A DNA stretch of 64,000 nucleotides, taken from positions 744,001-808,000 of the forward strand of contig NZ_CP051884.1 in the NCBI RefSeq assembly GCF_012931845.1, given 5' to 3'. The notes below the pieces were generated by a model. That model was not told the DNA's origin, ran no database searches, and was given only the letters and a program-made list of their open reading frames with translations. How positions within the stretch are numbered: position 1 is the stretch's first letter; each line of letters begins with the position of its first letter. This DNA comes from Cellulomonas taurus. Lineage in GTDB: Bacteria; Actinomycetota; Actinomycetes; Actinomycetales; Cellulomonadaceae. This document shows positions 37,969 through 46,410 of the stretch, in pieces. A program made the translations under genes and the position numbers.

Positions 37969-39260
37969 GCGCCGTGACCGCACCCGCCCCGGCTGCTTCG
38001 GCACGCTCGGCGGCCCAGCCGTTGCCGCCGATCTCGTACAAGGGCCCGATCGCCTACGTCGTGATCGCGCTGCTCGCCCTGATCGCCTTCGGCATCGTGC
38101 CCGCCTCCGGCAAGAAGACCGGCTTCACGGTGTCCACCGCCACCGACTTCTTCCAGATCGACCGGTTCGACGTGCCGAGCAAGTCGACCGCGATCGTGCT
38201 CTGCCTGATCGCCCTCGCCCTCGGTGGCCTGAGCGCCTGGTACGCCCGCAACCGCCGCAAGGCCGGGGTGTGGCTGCCCGCCGTCTACGCCGTGGCACTG
38301 GTGCTCGCCCTGCTGGTCTGGGCGGTCGCCGGCAAGAGCTCGCCGCTGCCGCTGACCGGTCTGCTGCAGGGCGCGCTGTTCCTCGCGGTGCCGCTGGTCT
38401 TCGGTTCGCTCGCCGGTGTGCTGTGCGAGCGGTCCGGCATCATCAACATCGCGATCGAGGGCCAGCTGCTGGCCGGCGCGTTCCTGGCGGCGGTGGTCGC
38501 CACCCTGACCCAGTCCGCGTACCTCGGTCTGCTCGCGGCGCCGATCGCCGGTGCCCTGGTCTCGGCGCTGCTGGTCGCCTTCGCGGTGAAGTACGTCGTG
38601 GACCAGATCATCGTCGGCGTCGTGCTGAACGTGCTGGTCGTCGGGGTGACCAGCTACCTGTTCTCCACCGTGCTCAAGGTGAACGCCAGCACGCTGAACA
38701 CGCCGCCGCGGCTGCCGACGCTGCCGATCCCGGTGCTGAGCGAGATCCCGGTGTTGGGGCCGGTGCTGTTCCGGCAGACCGCGCTGGTCTACATCATGTA
38801 CGTGGTCGTGATCGTGCTGCAGATCCTGCTGTTCCGCTCCAAGTGGGGCCTGCGTCTGCGCGCCGTCGGGGAGCACCCGAAGGCCGCCGACACCGTGGGC
38901 ATCAAGGTCAACCGGACCCGGATCCGCAACACCCTGCTGGGTGGCGCGGTCGCCGGTCTGGGCGGGGCGTTCTTCACGGTGGCGAACGGTCTCGCGTTCA
39001 ACAAGGAGATGACCGCCGGCAAGGGGTACATCGCCCTGGCCGCGATGATCCTCGGTCGGTGGAGCCCCAAGGGTGCCCTGGCCGCCGCGTTGCTCTTCGG
39101 CTTCGCCGACAGCCTGCAGCAGGCATTCGGGATCATCGGCACCTCGATCCCCAGCCAGCTGATGCTGATGCTGCCCTACCTGGTCACCATCTTCGCGGTC
39201 GCCGGTCTGGTCGGGAAGGTGCGAGCCCCGGCCTCCGAGGGCATCGCCTACGTGAAGTGA
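37965..39260 (+). CDS. Nucleoside ABC transporter permease (NupQ-like)
   Basis: 431 aa from GTG 37965 (overlapping the previous stop by 4 bp). Second BPD_transp_2 permease, with CERSGIINIAIEGQLLAGAFLAAVVATL, LRAVGEHPKAADTVGIKVNRTR and ALAAMILGRWSPKGALAAALLFGFADSLQQ. It carries three more N-terminal hydrophobic segments (about residues 27-50, 75-90, 105-120) than short NupQ proteins, so it is somewhat long for the family. Forms the membrane channel with the preceding permease. Confidence 0.92.
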   Translation: MSAVTAPAPAASARSAAQPLPPISYKGPIAYVVIALLALIAFGIVPASGKKTGFTVSTATDFFQIDRFDVPSKSTAIVLCLIALALGGLSAWYARNRRKAGVWLPAVYAVALVLALLVWAVAGKSSPLPLTGLLQGALFLAVPLVFGSLAGVLCERSGIINIAIEGQLLAGAFLAAVVATLTQSAYLGLLAAPIAGALVSALLVAFAVKYVVDQIIVGVVLNVLVVGVTSYLFSTVLKVNASTLNTPPRLPTLPIPVLSEIPVLGPVLFRQTALVYIMYVVVIVLQILLFRSKWGLRLRAVGEHPKAADTVGIKVNRTRIRNTLLGGAVAGLGGAFFTVANGLAFNKEMTAGKGYIALAAMILGRWSPKGALAAALLFGFADSLQQAFGIIGTSIPSQLMLMLPYLVTIFAVAGLVGKVRAPASEGIAYVK

Positions 39261-39268
39261 GGAACGAC

Positions 39269-39679
39269 ATGACCGACACCATCGACTGGGACGGCCTGCG
39301 CGCCGCCGCCACCGAGGCCATGCGGCACGCCTATGTCCCGTACTCGACGTTCCCGGTCGGCGTCGCCGCCCTGGTGGACGACGGCCGGGTCGTCACCGGC
39401 TGCAATGTGGAGAACGCGTCCTACGGCCTGACCCTGTGCGCCGAGTGCGCGCTGGTCTCCGGCCTGCACCTGTCGGGTGGCGGGCGGCTCGTCGCCTTCA
39501 CCTGCGTCGACGGTCAGGGCAACACGCTGATGCCCTGCGGCCGCTGCCGTCAGCTCCTGTGGGAGCACGGTGGCGCCGACCTGGTGCTGGACACCGTCAG
39601 CGGATTCAAGACCATGCGCGAGGTCCTGCCGGATGCTTTCGGCCCGGACGACCTCGTCGAACGGAAGGTGCAGGCGTGA
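39269..39679 (+). CDS. cdd: Cytidine deaminase
   Basis: 136 aa. Converts cytidine or deoxycytidine to the uridine form. Zinc ligands and catalytic Glu are in LCAECALVSG and MPCGRCRQLLWE; the substrate loop is TGCNVENASYG. This is the small tetrameric type. ATG with GAGGA overlapping the end of the permease gene; stop overlaps the deoA start by 4 bp. The gene order transporter-cdd-deoA supports nucleoside salvage. Confidence 0.96.
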   Translation: MTDTIDWDGLRAAATEAMRHAYVPYSTFPVGVAALVDDGRVVTGCNVENASYGLTLCAECALVSGLHLSGGGRLVAFTCVDGQGNTLMPCGRCRQLLWEHGGADLVLDTVSGFKTMREVLPDAFGPDDLVERKVQA

Positions 39680-40965
39680 CCGAGAGCTTCGACGCCGTCG
39701 ACGTCATCGTCGCCAAGCGGGACGGCCACCGGCTGTCCGACGCCCAGATCGACTGGGTGATCGACGCGTACACCCGCGGGGTGGTGGCCGAGGAGCAGAT
39801 GTCCGCCCTCAACATGGCCATCCTGCTGAACGGGATGGACCGCGCCGAGATCGCCCGGTGGACTGCGGCGATGATCGCCTCCGGCGAGCGGATGGACTTC
39901 TCCGGTCTGCGCCGGCCCACCGCCGACAAGCACTCCACCGGTGGGGTCGGCGACAAGATCACCCTGCCGTTGGCCCCGCTGGTCGCGGTCTTCGACGTCG
40001 CCGTCCCGCAGCTGTCCGGTCGCGGCCTCGGCCACACCGGCGGCACCCTGGACAAGCTGGAGTCGATCCCGGGCTGGCGCGCGGCGCTGTCCAACGAGGA
40101 GATGATGGCCCAGCTGGACGACGTGGGCGCCGTGATCTGTCAGGCCGGTTCCGGTCTGGCACCGGCCGACCGCAAGCTCTACGCCCTCCGGGATGTCACC
40201 GGCACCGTCGAGGCCATCCCGCTGATCGCCTCCTCGATCATGAGCAAGAAGATCGCCGAGGGCACCGGCGCGCTGGTGCTGGACGTCAAGGTCGGCTCCG
40301 GTGCGTTCATGAAGAACGTGGACCGGGCGCGCGAGCTGGCCCGCACCATGGTCGACCTGGGCACGGACGCCGGTGTCACCACCGTCGCCCTGCTGACCGA
40401 CATGGACACCCCGCTCGGACTCACGGCGGGCAACGCCCTGGAGGTCCGCGAGTCCCTGGAGGTGCTCGCGGGTGGCGGCCCCACCGATGTGGTGGAGCTG
40501 ACCGTGGCGCTGGCCCGGGAGATGCTGACCGCCGCCGGGAAGCCGGACGCCGACCCCGCCGCGGCGCTGGCCGACGGTCGAGCGATGGACGCCTGGCGCC
40601 GGATGATCGAGGCCCAGGGCGGCGACGCCGACGCGGAGCTGCCGGTGGCACAGCACACCGAGCAGATCCTGGCCCCGGCCGACGGCACCCTCAGCCGCCT
40701 GGACGCCTACGCGGTGGGCATCGCCGCCTGGCGACTGGGTGCCGGTCGTGCCCGCAAGGAGGACCCGGTGCAGGCAGGTGCCGGCGTCGAGCTGCACGCC
40801 AAGCCGGGCGACACCGTGCGGGCGGGACAGCCGTTGATGACCCTGCACACCGACACCCCGGAGCGGTTCGCGCGGGCGACCGAGGCGCTGGCCGACGCGG
40901 TGGACGTGACCGACGGTGCGTACCAGCCGACCCCGCTGGTGATCGACCGGATCGTCGCGGGCTGA
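39676..40965 (+). CDS. deoA: Thymidine phosphorylase
   Basis: 429 aa. Cleaves thymidine (or deoxyuridine) with phosphate to base and 2-deoxyribose-1-phosphate. The family pattern KHSTGGVGDKITLPLAPLVA and SGRGLGHTGGTLDKLESIPG are intact, as is KVGSGAFMK. GTG 39676 overlaps the cdd stop. The transcript probably ends at the hairpin 19 bp downstream. Confidence 0.96.
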   Translation: MTESFDAVDVIVAKRDGHRLSDAQIDWVIDAYTRGVVAEEQMSALNMAILLNGMDRAEIARWTAAMIASGERMDFSGLRRPTADKHSTGGVGDKITLPLAPLVAVFDVAVPQLSGRGLGHTGGTLDKLESIPGWRAALSNEEMMAQLDDVGAVICQAGSGLAPADRKLYALRDVTGTVEAIPLIASSIMSKKIAEGTGALVLDVKVGSGAFMKNVDRARELARTMVDLGTDAGVTTVALLTDMDTPLGLTAGNALEVRESLEVLAGGGPTDVVELTVALAREMLTAAGKPDADPAAALADGRAMDAWRRMIEAQGGDADAELPVAQHTEQILAPADGTLSRLDAYAVGIAAWRLGAGRARKEDPVQAGAGVELHAKPGDTVRAGQPLMTLHTDTPERFARATEALADAVDVTDGAYQPTPLVIDRIVAG

Positions 40966-40983
40966 TTCCCGCGCAGCACGGAT

Positions 40984-41017
40984 GAAGGGCCGGACACCGC
41001 GTGGTGTCCGGCCCTTC
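40984..41017. terminator. Bidirectional hairpin between deoA and the VOC gene
   Basis: Perfect 15-bp arms GAAGGGCCGGACACC (40984-40998) and complement (41003-41017), 4-nt loop GCGT, between two convergent genes, no T-tract. Confidence 0.75.
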
Positions 41018-41019
41018 GG

Positions 41020-41430
41020 TCATGCCGGGCCCAGTTCCTGGAACACGGTCAGTTGCAGACCCGCCGGGGCGTCCAGCCGGGAGTTGAGCGACCGCCAGGG
41101 CGTCTCGCGGGGCGCGGCGACCAGCTCGGCACCGGCATCGGTCAGGCGCCGCGTGGTCCCCTCCGCGTCGGTCACCTCCAGTGCCACCCGGAGCCGGGCA
41201 CTCGGCCGGCCCTCCGCCTCCACCTGGTCGATCATCGCCACCTGCTGGGGGTTGGCGAGTTCCAGGGTCGCGCGTCCGGCGTCGAGGATCGTCACCTGCG
41301 CACCTCCGTCGCCCTGGAAGGCTGCCTGTTCCGGCATCCCGAGCACATCGCGGTAGAAGGTCAGGGCCGCCTCGTAGTCCTCCGCGTGCACGACGAGTCG
41401 AAGCTGTCGGACCGGGTTCGGTGTGGTCAT
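41020..41430 (-). CDS. VOC (glyoxalase/bleomycin resistance) family protein
   Basis: 136 aa, one vicinal-oxygen-chelate fold. The typical opening is RLVVHAEDYEAALTFYRDVLGMPEQ, followed by ATLELANPQQVAMIDQ and the second half ending GLQLTVFQELG. Members include glyoxalases, dioxygenases and resistance proteins; nothing here identifies which. ATG 41430 has GATGCT 6 nt before it, a weak leaderless-type -10. It lies opposite the salvage genes on the other strand. Confidence 0.85.
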   Translation of the reverse strand: MTTPNPVRQLRLVVHAEDYEAALTFYRDVLGMPEQAAFQGDGGAQVTILDAGRATLELANPQQVAMIDQVEAEGRPSARLRVALEVTDAEGTTRRLTDAGAELVAAPRETPWRSLNSRLDAPAGLQLTVFQELGPA

Positions 41431-41572
41431 CCCCGCAGCATCGCCCGAGGCTCGACCGTCCACAAGGGCCGCGTCCCGCCGTGGTCCCCAGGAGGTCGGA
41501 CCCGGCCTGGCGAGGAGCGCGCGGTCGCGCCACGATGGAGGGGACCCAGCAGCCCGAGCGAGGGAGGATCCC

Positions 41573-41794
41573 ATGAGCACGATCCCCGGCCACGAGTCCT
41601 GGCGGGACGCCGGTCTGACCGGCCCCGAGGTGACCGACCTGCCCGAGGTGGAGCCGTCCGAGGACCTGAGCGACGAGGGCGTGTACCGCCCGGGCGACCC
41701 GCGTCCGGACCTCGACGACCGGGCGAACCCGGCCGACGTGGCTGAGCAGCTGGTCGAGGTGCCGGAGGACGAGGAGGAGGGCTACTCGATCTGA
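41573..41794 (+). CDS. Small acidic protein of unknown function
   Basis: 73 aa, very acidic: [20 protein letters not shown] at the start and [18 protein letters not shown] at the end, rich in Asp, Glu and Pro with no hydrophobic core, so probably disordered. Strong GGGAGGA 6 nt before the ATG. It precedes add by 37 bp. I do not recognise the family; short acidic proteins like this occur next to salvage genes in related genomes by my recollection only. The 142 bp before it show no clear promoter. Confidence 0.65.
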   Translation: MSTIPGHESWRDAGLTGPEVTDLPEVEPSEDLSDEGVYRPGDPRPDLDDRANPADVAEQLVEVPEDEEEGYSI

Positions 41795-41819
41795 TGCCAG
41801 GTCGGTGCTCCGGGACCAG

Positions 41820-41825
41820 TACCGT
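41820..41825 (+). promoter_or_regulatory. Leaderless-type -10 of add
   Basis: TACCGT ends 6 nt before the add ATG at 41832. Confidence 0.5.
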
Positions 41826-41831
41826 TGCGGC

Positions 41832-42914
41832 ATGACCCCGGAGCAGATCGCCGCGCTGCCCAAGGTCGTCCTGCACGATCACCTCGACGGCGGGCTGCGG
41901 CCCGCGACGGTGGCTGAGCTGGCGGCCAGGAACGGCCACCACTTGCCGGTGGACGACCCCGACGAGCTGGCCGACTGGTTCTACCGGCAGGCGACCTCGG
42001 GCAGCCTGGAGGCGTACATCGCCACCTTCGAGCACACCCTGGCCGTCATGCAGGACACCGAGGGACTGACCCGGGCTGCCCGGGAGGCGGTGCTGGACCT
42101 GGCAGCCGACGGGGTGGTCTACGCCGAGCAGCGGTTCGCCCCCGAGCAGCACCAGCGCGGCGGCCTCACCCTGCAGCAGGTGGTGGACGCCGTGCGGGCC
42201 GGTGTGGCCGAGGGGGAGGCCGAGGCCCGTGCCGCAGGCCGGGAGATCCGCACGAATCTGCTCCTGTGCGCGATGCGGCAGACCGACCGTGCCGAGGAGG
42301 TCGCCGCCCTGGCACTGGCGAACCGCGACCGGGGAGTGGTCGGCTTCGACATCGCCGGGCCGGAGGCCGGGTACCCGGCGCAGGGCATGGGGGCGACCTT
42401 CGCCCGGCTCCGCGCCGCGCGGTTCCCCGTGACCGTGCACGCCGGTGAGGCGGCAGGCGCCGAGTCGGTGGACCAGGCGGTGGAGGTCGGCGCGCTGCGG
42501 CTCGGCCACGGGGTCCGGCTCACCGAGGACCTGCACGACGACGGCTCGGGCGGCACCCGGCTGGGTCGGCTCGCGCACTGGGTGCGGGACCGCCGGATCG
42601 CGCTGGAGGTCTGTCCCACCTCGAACCTGCAGACCGGTGCCGCCACCTCGATCGCCGAGCACCCGGTGACCCGGTTGCTCCGGCTCGGCTTCGCGGTCAC
42701 CGTCAACACCGACAACCGGCTGCAGTCCCGCACCAGCATGACCACCGAGCTGCACCGCCTGGTCGAGGACGCGGGCTGGACCCGCGACGACCTGCTTGCG
42801 GTCACCCTCACCGCCGCACGACACGCGTTCTGCCACCAGGACGAGCGCGAGGACCTGATCCGCCGGGTGATCGCGCCCGGCTTCTCCACCTCCGAAGGAA
42901 GGCACCGATCATGA
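41832..42914 (+). CDS. add: Adenosine deaminase
   Basis: 360 aa. Deaminates adenosine and deoxyadenosine to inosine forms. Zinc and catalytic residues: [12 protein letters not shown] near residue 14, [27 protein letters not shown], and [14 protein letters not shown]. In this actinobacterial branch HDHLDGG replaces the HxHLxGS of the classical enzyme. ATG 41832 was chosen over an earlier start because of the TACCGT 6 nt upstream. The stop overlaps the deoC start (ATGA). Confidence 0.94.
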   Translation: MTPEQIAALPKVVLHDHLDGGLRPATVAELAARNGHHLPVDDPDELADWFYRQATSGSLEAYIATFEHTLAVMQDTEGLTRAAREAVLDLAADGVVYAEQRFAPEQHQRGGLTLQQVVDAVRAGVAEGEAEARAAGREIRTNLLLCAMRQTDRAEEVAALALANRDRGVVGFDIAGPEAGYPAQGMGATFARLRAARFPVTVHAGEAAGAESVDQAVEVGALRLGHGVRLTEDLHDDGSGGTRLGRLAHWVRDRRIALEVCPTSNLQTGAATSIAEHPVTRLLRLGFAVTVNTDNRLQSRTSMTTELHRLVEDAGWTRDDLLAVTLTAARHAFCHQDEREDLIRRVIAPGFSTSEGRHRS

Positions 42915-43585
42915 CCGCCTCGTTGGACGCCGCCGGGCTGGCGCAGTTCGTCGACCACACCCTGCTCAAGCCGGAGGCCACCCGCGCCGACGTCGAGGCG
43001 CTGATCGCGGAGGGCGTCGAGCTCGGCGTCTACTCGGTCTGCATCTCGCCGTCCTTCCTCCCGGTGGACGCGAAGGGGCTGAAGGTCGCCACCGTGTGTG
43101 GCTTCCCCTCCGGCAAGCACCACTCGGACGTCAAGGCCGCCGAGGCCGCCCGGTCGGTGGCCGACGGCGCCGACGAGGTCGACATGGTGATCGACGTCGG
43201 TGCTGCCAAGGCGGGCGAGTTCGCCGCCGTGCAGGCCGACATCGCCGCGGTGCGGGCGGCTGCCCCGGCTCCGACCGTGCTCAAGGTCATCATCGAGTCC
43301 GCCGCCCTCACCGACCACGAGATCGTCGAGGTCTGCCGGGCCGCCGAGGCCGCGGGGGCCGACTTCGTGAAGACCTCCACCGGGTTCCACCCCAGCGGCG
43401 GCGCCAGCGTGCACGCCGTCGAGGTGATGGCCGCGACCGTCGGTGGACGACTCGGGGTCAAGGCCAGCGGCGGGGTGCGTACCGCCGCCGACGCGCTCGC
43501 GATGATCGAGGCCGGCGCGACCCGGCTGGGGCTGTCCGGCACCGCCGCGGTGCTGTCCGGCTTCGAGGCCGACGGCGGCTACTGA
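42911..43585 (+). CDS. deoC: Deoxyribose-phosphate aldolase
   Basis: 224 aa. Splits 2-deoxyribose-5-phosphate into acetaldehyde and glyceraldehyde-3-phosphate through a Schiff base. The Schiff-base Lys is in [15 protein letters not shown], the second active-site Lys is in [14 protein letters not shown] and an Asp is in [16 protein letters not shown] barrel of normal length. It completes the route from imported deoxynucleosides to central carbon. Coupled to add by a 4-bp overlap. Confidence 0.96.
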   Translation: MTASLDAAGLAQFVDHTLLKPEATRADVEALIAEGVELGVYSVCISPSFLPVDAKGLKVATVCGFPSGKHHSDVKAAEAARSVADGADEVDMVIDVGAAKAGEFAAVQADIAAVRAAAPAPTVLKVIIESAALTDHEIVEVCRAAEAAGADFVKTSTGFHPSGGASVHAVEVMAATVGGRLGVKASGGVRTAADALAMIEAGATRLGLSGTAAVLSGFEADGGY

Positions 43586-43609
43586 GTCCTGACACCCGGC
43601 CGCACGCAC

Positions 43610-43645
43610 GAACGCCCCCCGATCCGCGAGGATCGGGGGGCGTTC
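43610..43645. terminator. Bidirectional hairpin between deoC and the phosphomutase gene
   Basis: Perfect 16-bp arms GAACGCCCCCCGATCC (43610-43625) and complement (43630-43645), 4-nt loop GCGA, between convergent genes. Confidence 0.8.
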
Positions 43646-43654
43646 TGCTGTCGA

Positions 43655-45469
43655 TCAGAGGCCGAGGGCGTCCGCCACGTCCGCGCGCACCCGGTCCAGC
43701 CGGTCCCGGGCTGCGGTGCGGGCCTCGCCCACGGTCTCGAACGGGGCCGTCGCCTCCACCGGCAGCACCACCTCCAGGTAGCACTTCACCTTGGGCTCGG
43801 TGCCGGAGGGCCGGACGATCACCCGGGTGTCGTCCTGCGCCAGCAGCAGGATGCCGTCGGTCGGCGGCAGGCCGTCGTAGCCCTCGGCCAGGTCGATCAC
43901 CGACGTGACCGGCGATCCGGCGAGCAGCACCGGCGGGTGCTCCCGCAACCGGGCCATCACCTCCGGGATCTTCGCCAGGTCGGTGAACCGGGCCGACAGC
44001 TGATCGGTCAGGTGCAGGCCGTGCTGCCGGGCCAGGTCGTCCAGCACGTCGACGATCCCGCGACCCTCGGTCTTCAGCCGTGCGGCCAGACCGGCGAGCA
44101 GCAGGGCGGCGGAGATGCCGTCCTTGTCCCGCACCCCGGCCGGGTTCACGCAGTAGCCCAGCGCCTCCTCGTAGCCGTAGACCAGGCCCTCCACCCGGGA
44201 GATCCACTTGAAGCCGGTCAGGGTCTGCACGTGCGCCAACCCGGCACCCTCCGCGATCCGCGACAGCAGCCGCGAGGACACGATCGAGTTCGCCAGGACC
44301 CCGCCGCTTACACCGGCCGAGCGCTCGGCGGCGACCGTGCCGAGCAGAGCGCCCACCTCGTCCCCGTGCAGCATCCGCCAGCCGTCGGAGGCGGCGGCAC
44401 CGGGGCCGGTGTGCGTGCGCCGACGCGGGTCGACGAAGGCGGCACCACAGCGGTCGGCGTCCGGGTCCAGGGCGATCACCAGGTCGGCGTCCAGCTCGGC
44501 CGCCAGGGCCACCGCCAGATCGATCGCCCCCGGCTCCTCCGGGTTCGGGAAGGCGACGGTGGGGAAGTCCGGGTCGGGCTCCGCCTGCAACGGCACCAGG
44601 TGCAGGTCGGTGAAGCCCGCGGCGGTCAGCACCTGCCGCGCGGTCTCGCCACCGACACCGTGCATCGGGGTGAGCACGATCCGCAGGTCCTTCGCCATGG
44701 CGGCGTCCACCCGCGGGTCGGCCAGCGCCCCCACCGCCGCGCGGTAGTCGTCGTGGATCCGCTGGTCCAGCTGGGTCCACCCGTCGGCGGCGCGCGGGAC
44801 AGCCGAGACCGACGGCACCCGGGCGATCTCCGCGGCGATCGCCGCGTCCATCGGCGACACGATCTGGGCGCCCTGACCGGCGTCCCGCACCACCCGGCCA
44901 CCGAGGTAGACCTTGTACCCGTTGTCCTGCGGCGGGTTGTGGCTGGCGGTGACCATCACCCCCGCGTCGGCGTTCAGGTGCCGGACGGCGAAAGCCAGCA
45001 CCGGGGTCGGCAGCTGCGGCGGGAGCATCAGCACCTCGATGCCGACGGCCGTCAGCACCGCGGCGGTGTCCCGCGCGAAGTCGGCCGACCCGTGCCGGGC
45101 GTCGTGGCCCACGACCACCCGGGGGGCGGGGGTCACCCCGTCCAGCTCACCGAGCAGATAGGCACCCAGGCCGGAGGCGGCGCGGATCACCACGGCGCGG
45201 TTCATCCGGTTCGGACCGCCGCCGATCGCACCGCGCAGCCCGGCGGTGCCGAACTGCAGCAGGCCGAGGAAGCGGTCGGCCAGGTCCTGCCGGGCCCGCT
45301 CGGCGTGGGTGGCGGCGGACTCCTGCTCCAGCGGGGAACCCTCGTCGGTGGGCGCCTCGGCGCGGGCGAGCAGCGCGGTCAGCTCCGCCGCCGTCCGGGG
45401 GTCCGGGTCGTCCGCGATCCAGGTGCGCACCTCGTCGGCGAGCTGGTCCCACGTCTTCTGGACGGTCAT
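43655..45469 (-). CDS. Phospho-sugar mutase (PmmB/PgcA type)
   Basis: 604 aa, alpha-D-phosphohexomutase superfamily. The phosphoserine loop is TASHNPPQDNGYK, the Mg-binding loop is DPDADRCG, the sugar loop is GYEEALGYCVNP and the phosphate loop is VIVRPSGTEPKVK. The length puts it with the long PgcA/PmmB forms that act as phosphoglucomutase or phosphomannomutase. It follows the PNP gene by 29 bp on the same strand, so by context it may also interconvert (deoxy)ribose-1- and 5-phosphate; in M. tuberculosis deoD and pmmB are likewise adjacent. ATG start. Confidence 0.9.
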   Translation of the reverse strand: MTVQKTWDQLADEVRTWIADDPDPRTAAELTALLARAEAPTDEGSPLEQESAATHAERARQDLADRFLGLLQFGTAGLRGAIGGGPNRMNRAVVIRAASGLGAYLLGELDGVTPAPRVVVGHDARHGSADFARDTAAVLTAVGIEVLMLPPQLPTPVLAFAVRHLNADAGVMVTASHNPPQDNGYKVYLGGRVVRDAGQGAQIVSPMDAAIAAEIARVPSVSAVPRAADGWTQLDQRIHDDYRAAVGALADPRVDAAMAKDLRIVLTPMHGVGGETARQVLTAAGFTDLHLVPLQAEPDPDFPTVAFPNPEEPGAIDLAVALAAELDADLVIALDPDADRCGAAFVDPRRRTHTGPGAAASDGWRMLHGDEVGALLGTVAAERSAGVSGGVLANSIVSSRLLSRIAEGAGLAHVQTLTGFKWISRVEGLVYGYEEALGYCVNPAGVRDKDGISAALLLAGLAARLKTEGRGIVDVLDDLARQHGLHLTDQLSARFTDLAKIPEVMARLREHPPVLLAGSPVTSVIDLAEGYDGLPPTDGILLLAQDDTRVIVRPSGTEPKVKCYLEVVLPVEATAPFETVGEARTAARDRLDRVRADVADALGL

Positions 45470-45498
45470 GTTCTTCAGGTCCCCTTGGTCGGCGATGC

Positions 45499-46338
45499 TC
45501 AGATGTAGGTGACGATCTCGGCCAGCAGCTTGCTGATCCGCGGCCCGGCGGCGCGACCGGCCTCCAGCACCTCCTCGTGGGAGAGCTTGTCGGCGCTGAT
45601 GCCGGCGGCCAGGTTCGTCACCAGGGAGATGCCGAGCACCTCCATCCCGGCGTGCCGGGCGGCGATCGCCTCGATGGTGGTGGACATGCCGACCAGCGAA
45701 CCACCGAGCACGCCGGCCATCTTCACCTCGGCCGGGGTCTCGTAGTGCGGGCCGCGGAACTGCACGTAGACGCCCTCGTCCAGCGAGGGGTCCACCTGGT
45801 GCGCGACATCCCGCAGTCGCTGGCTGTACAGGTCGGTCAGGTCGACGAAGGTCGCGCCCTCCAGCGGGGACACGGTCGTCAGGTTGATGTGGTCGTTGAT
45901 CAGCACCGGGGTGCCGGGCGTCCAGTTCGGGTTCAGCCCGCCGCAGCCGTTGGTCAGCACCACGGTCGAGCAGCCGGCGGCCGCCGCGGTCCGCACCCCG
46001 TGCACCACCCGGCGCACGCCCTTGCCCTCGTACAGGTGGGTGCGCGAACCGAGCACCAGCGCGTGCTTCGCGGTCTCCGAGTCCCCGGCGATCTTGATCG
46101 ACCGGATCGTGCCGACGTGGCCGACCACCGCGGGCTTCGCGAAGCCGGGCACCTCGTGCGCCGGGATCTCGGCCACCGTCTCGCCCAGCAGGTCGGCGGC
46201 GCCGCCCCAGCCGGATCCCAGCACCAGGGCGATGTCGTGCCGCTCCACCCCGGTCAGCTCGGCGAGGGCCGTGGCGGCCTCCGCGGCGATCTGCATCGGG
46301 TCAGCGGTCAGGTCGTCCAGGCGGGCGTCGTCGGCCAT
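45499..46338 (-). CDS. punA: Purine-nucleoside phosphorylase (trimeric type)
   Basis: 279 aa. Cleaves inosine and guanosine with phosphate. Phosphate-site motif VLGSGWGG near residue 40, then HVGTIRSIKIAG, the family block GTPVLINDHINLTTVSPLEG and QFRGPHYETPAEVKM, typical of the trimeric class. ATG 46338 has GGAGGACC 7 nt upstream; a longer in-frame version would run into the divergent lpdA gene. Followed by the phosphomutase on one probable transcript. Confidence 0.94.
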   Translation of the reverse strand: MADDARLDDLTADPMQIAAEAATALAELTGVERHDIALVLGSGWGGAADLLGETVAEIPAHEVPGFAKPAVVGHVGTIRSIKIAGDSETAKHALVLGSRTHLYEGKGVRRVVHGVRTAAAAGCSTVVLTNGCGGLNPNWTPGTPVLINDHINLTTVSPLEGATFVDLTDLYSQRLRDVAHQVDPSLDEGVYVQFRGPHYETPAEVKMAGVLGGSLVGMSTTIEAIAARHAGMEVLGISLVTNLAAGISADKLSHEEVLEAGRAAGPRISKLLAEIVTYI

Positions 46339-46387
46339 CGGGGGGTCCTCCGGGGGAGTGTTCGGCAGCGTGTGCAGGCAACACTCG

Positions 46388-46393
46388 AGACTA
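46388..46393 (-). promoter_or_regulatory. Candidate -10 of the PNP gene
   Basis: TAGTCT on the minus strand, about 50 nt before the PNP start, within the 72-bp divergent gap shared with the quinone reductase gene. On the other strand CATGAT (46399-46404) ends 6 nt before that gene's GTG. Confidence 0.4.
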
Positions 46394-46410
46394 CTCGGCA
46401 TGATGGGTCC

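Noticed and set aside
45577..46410. N-terminal extension of the quinone reductase gene to 764 codons
   Set aside because: It runs antisense through the PNP gene; GTG 46411 gives the family N-terminus.
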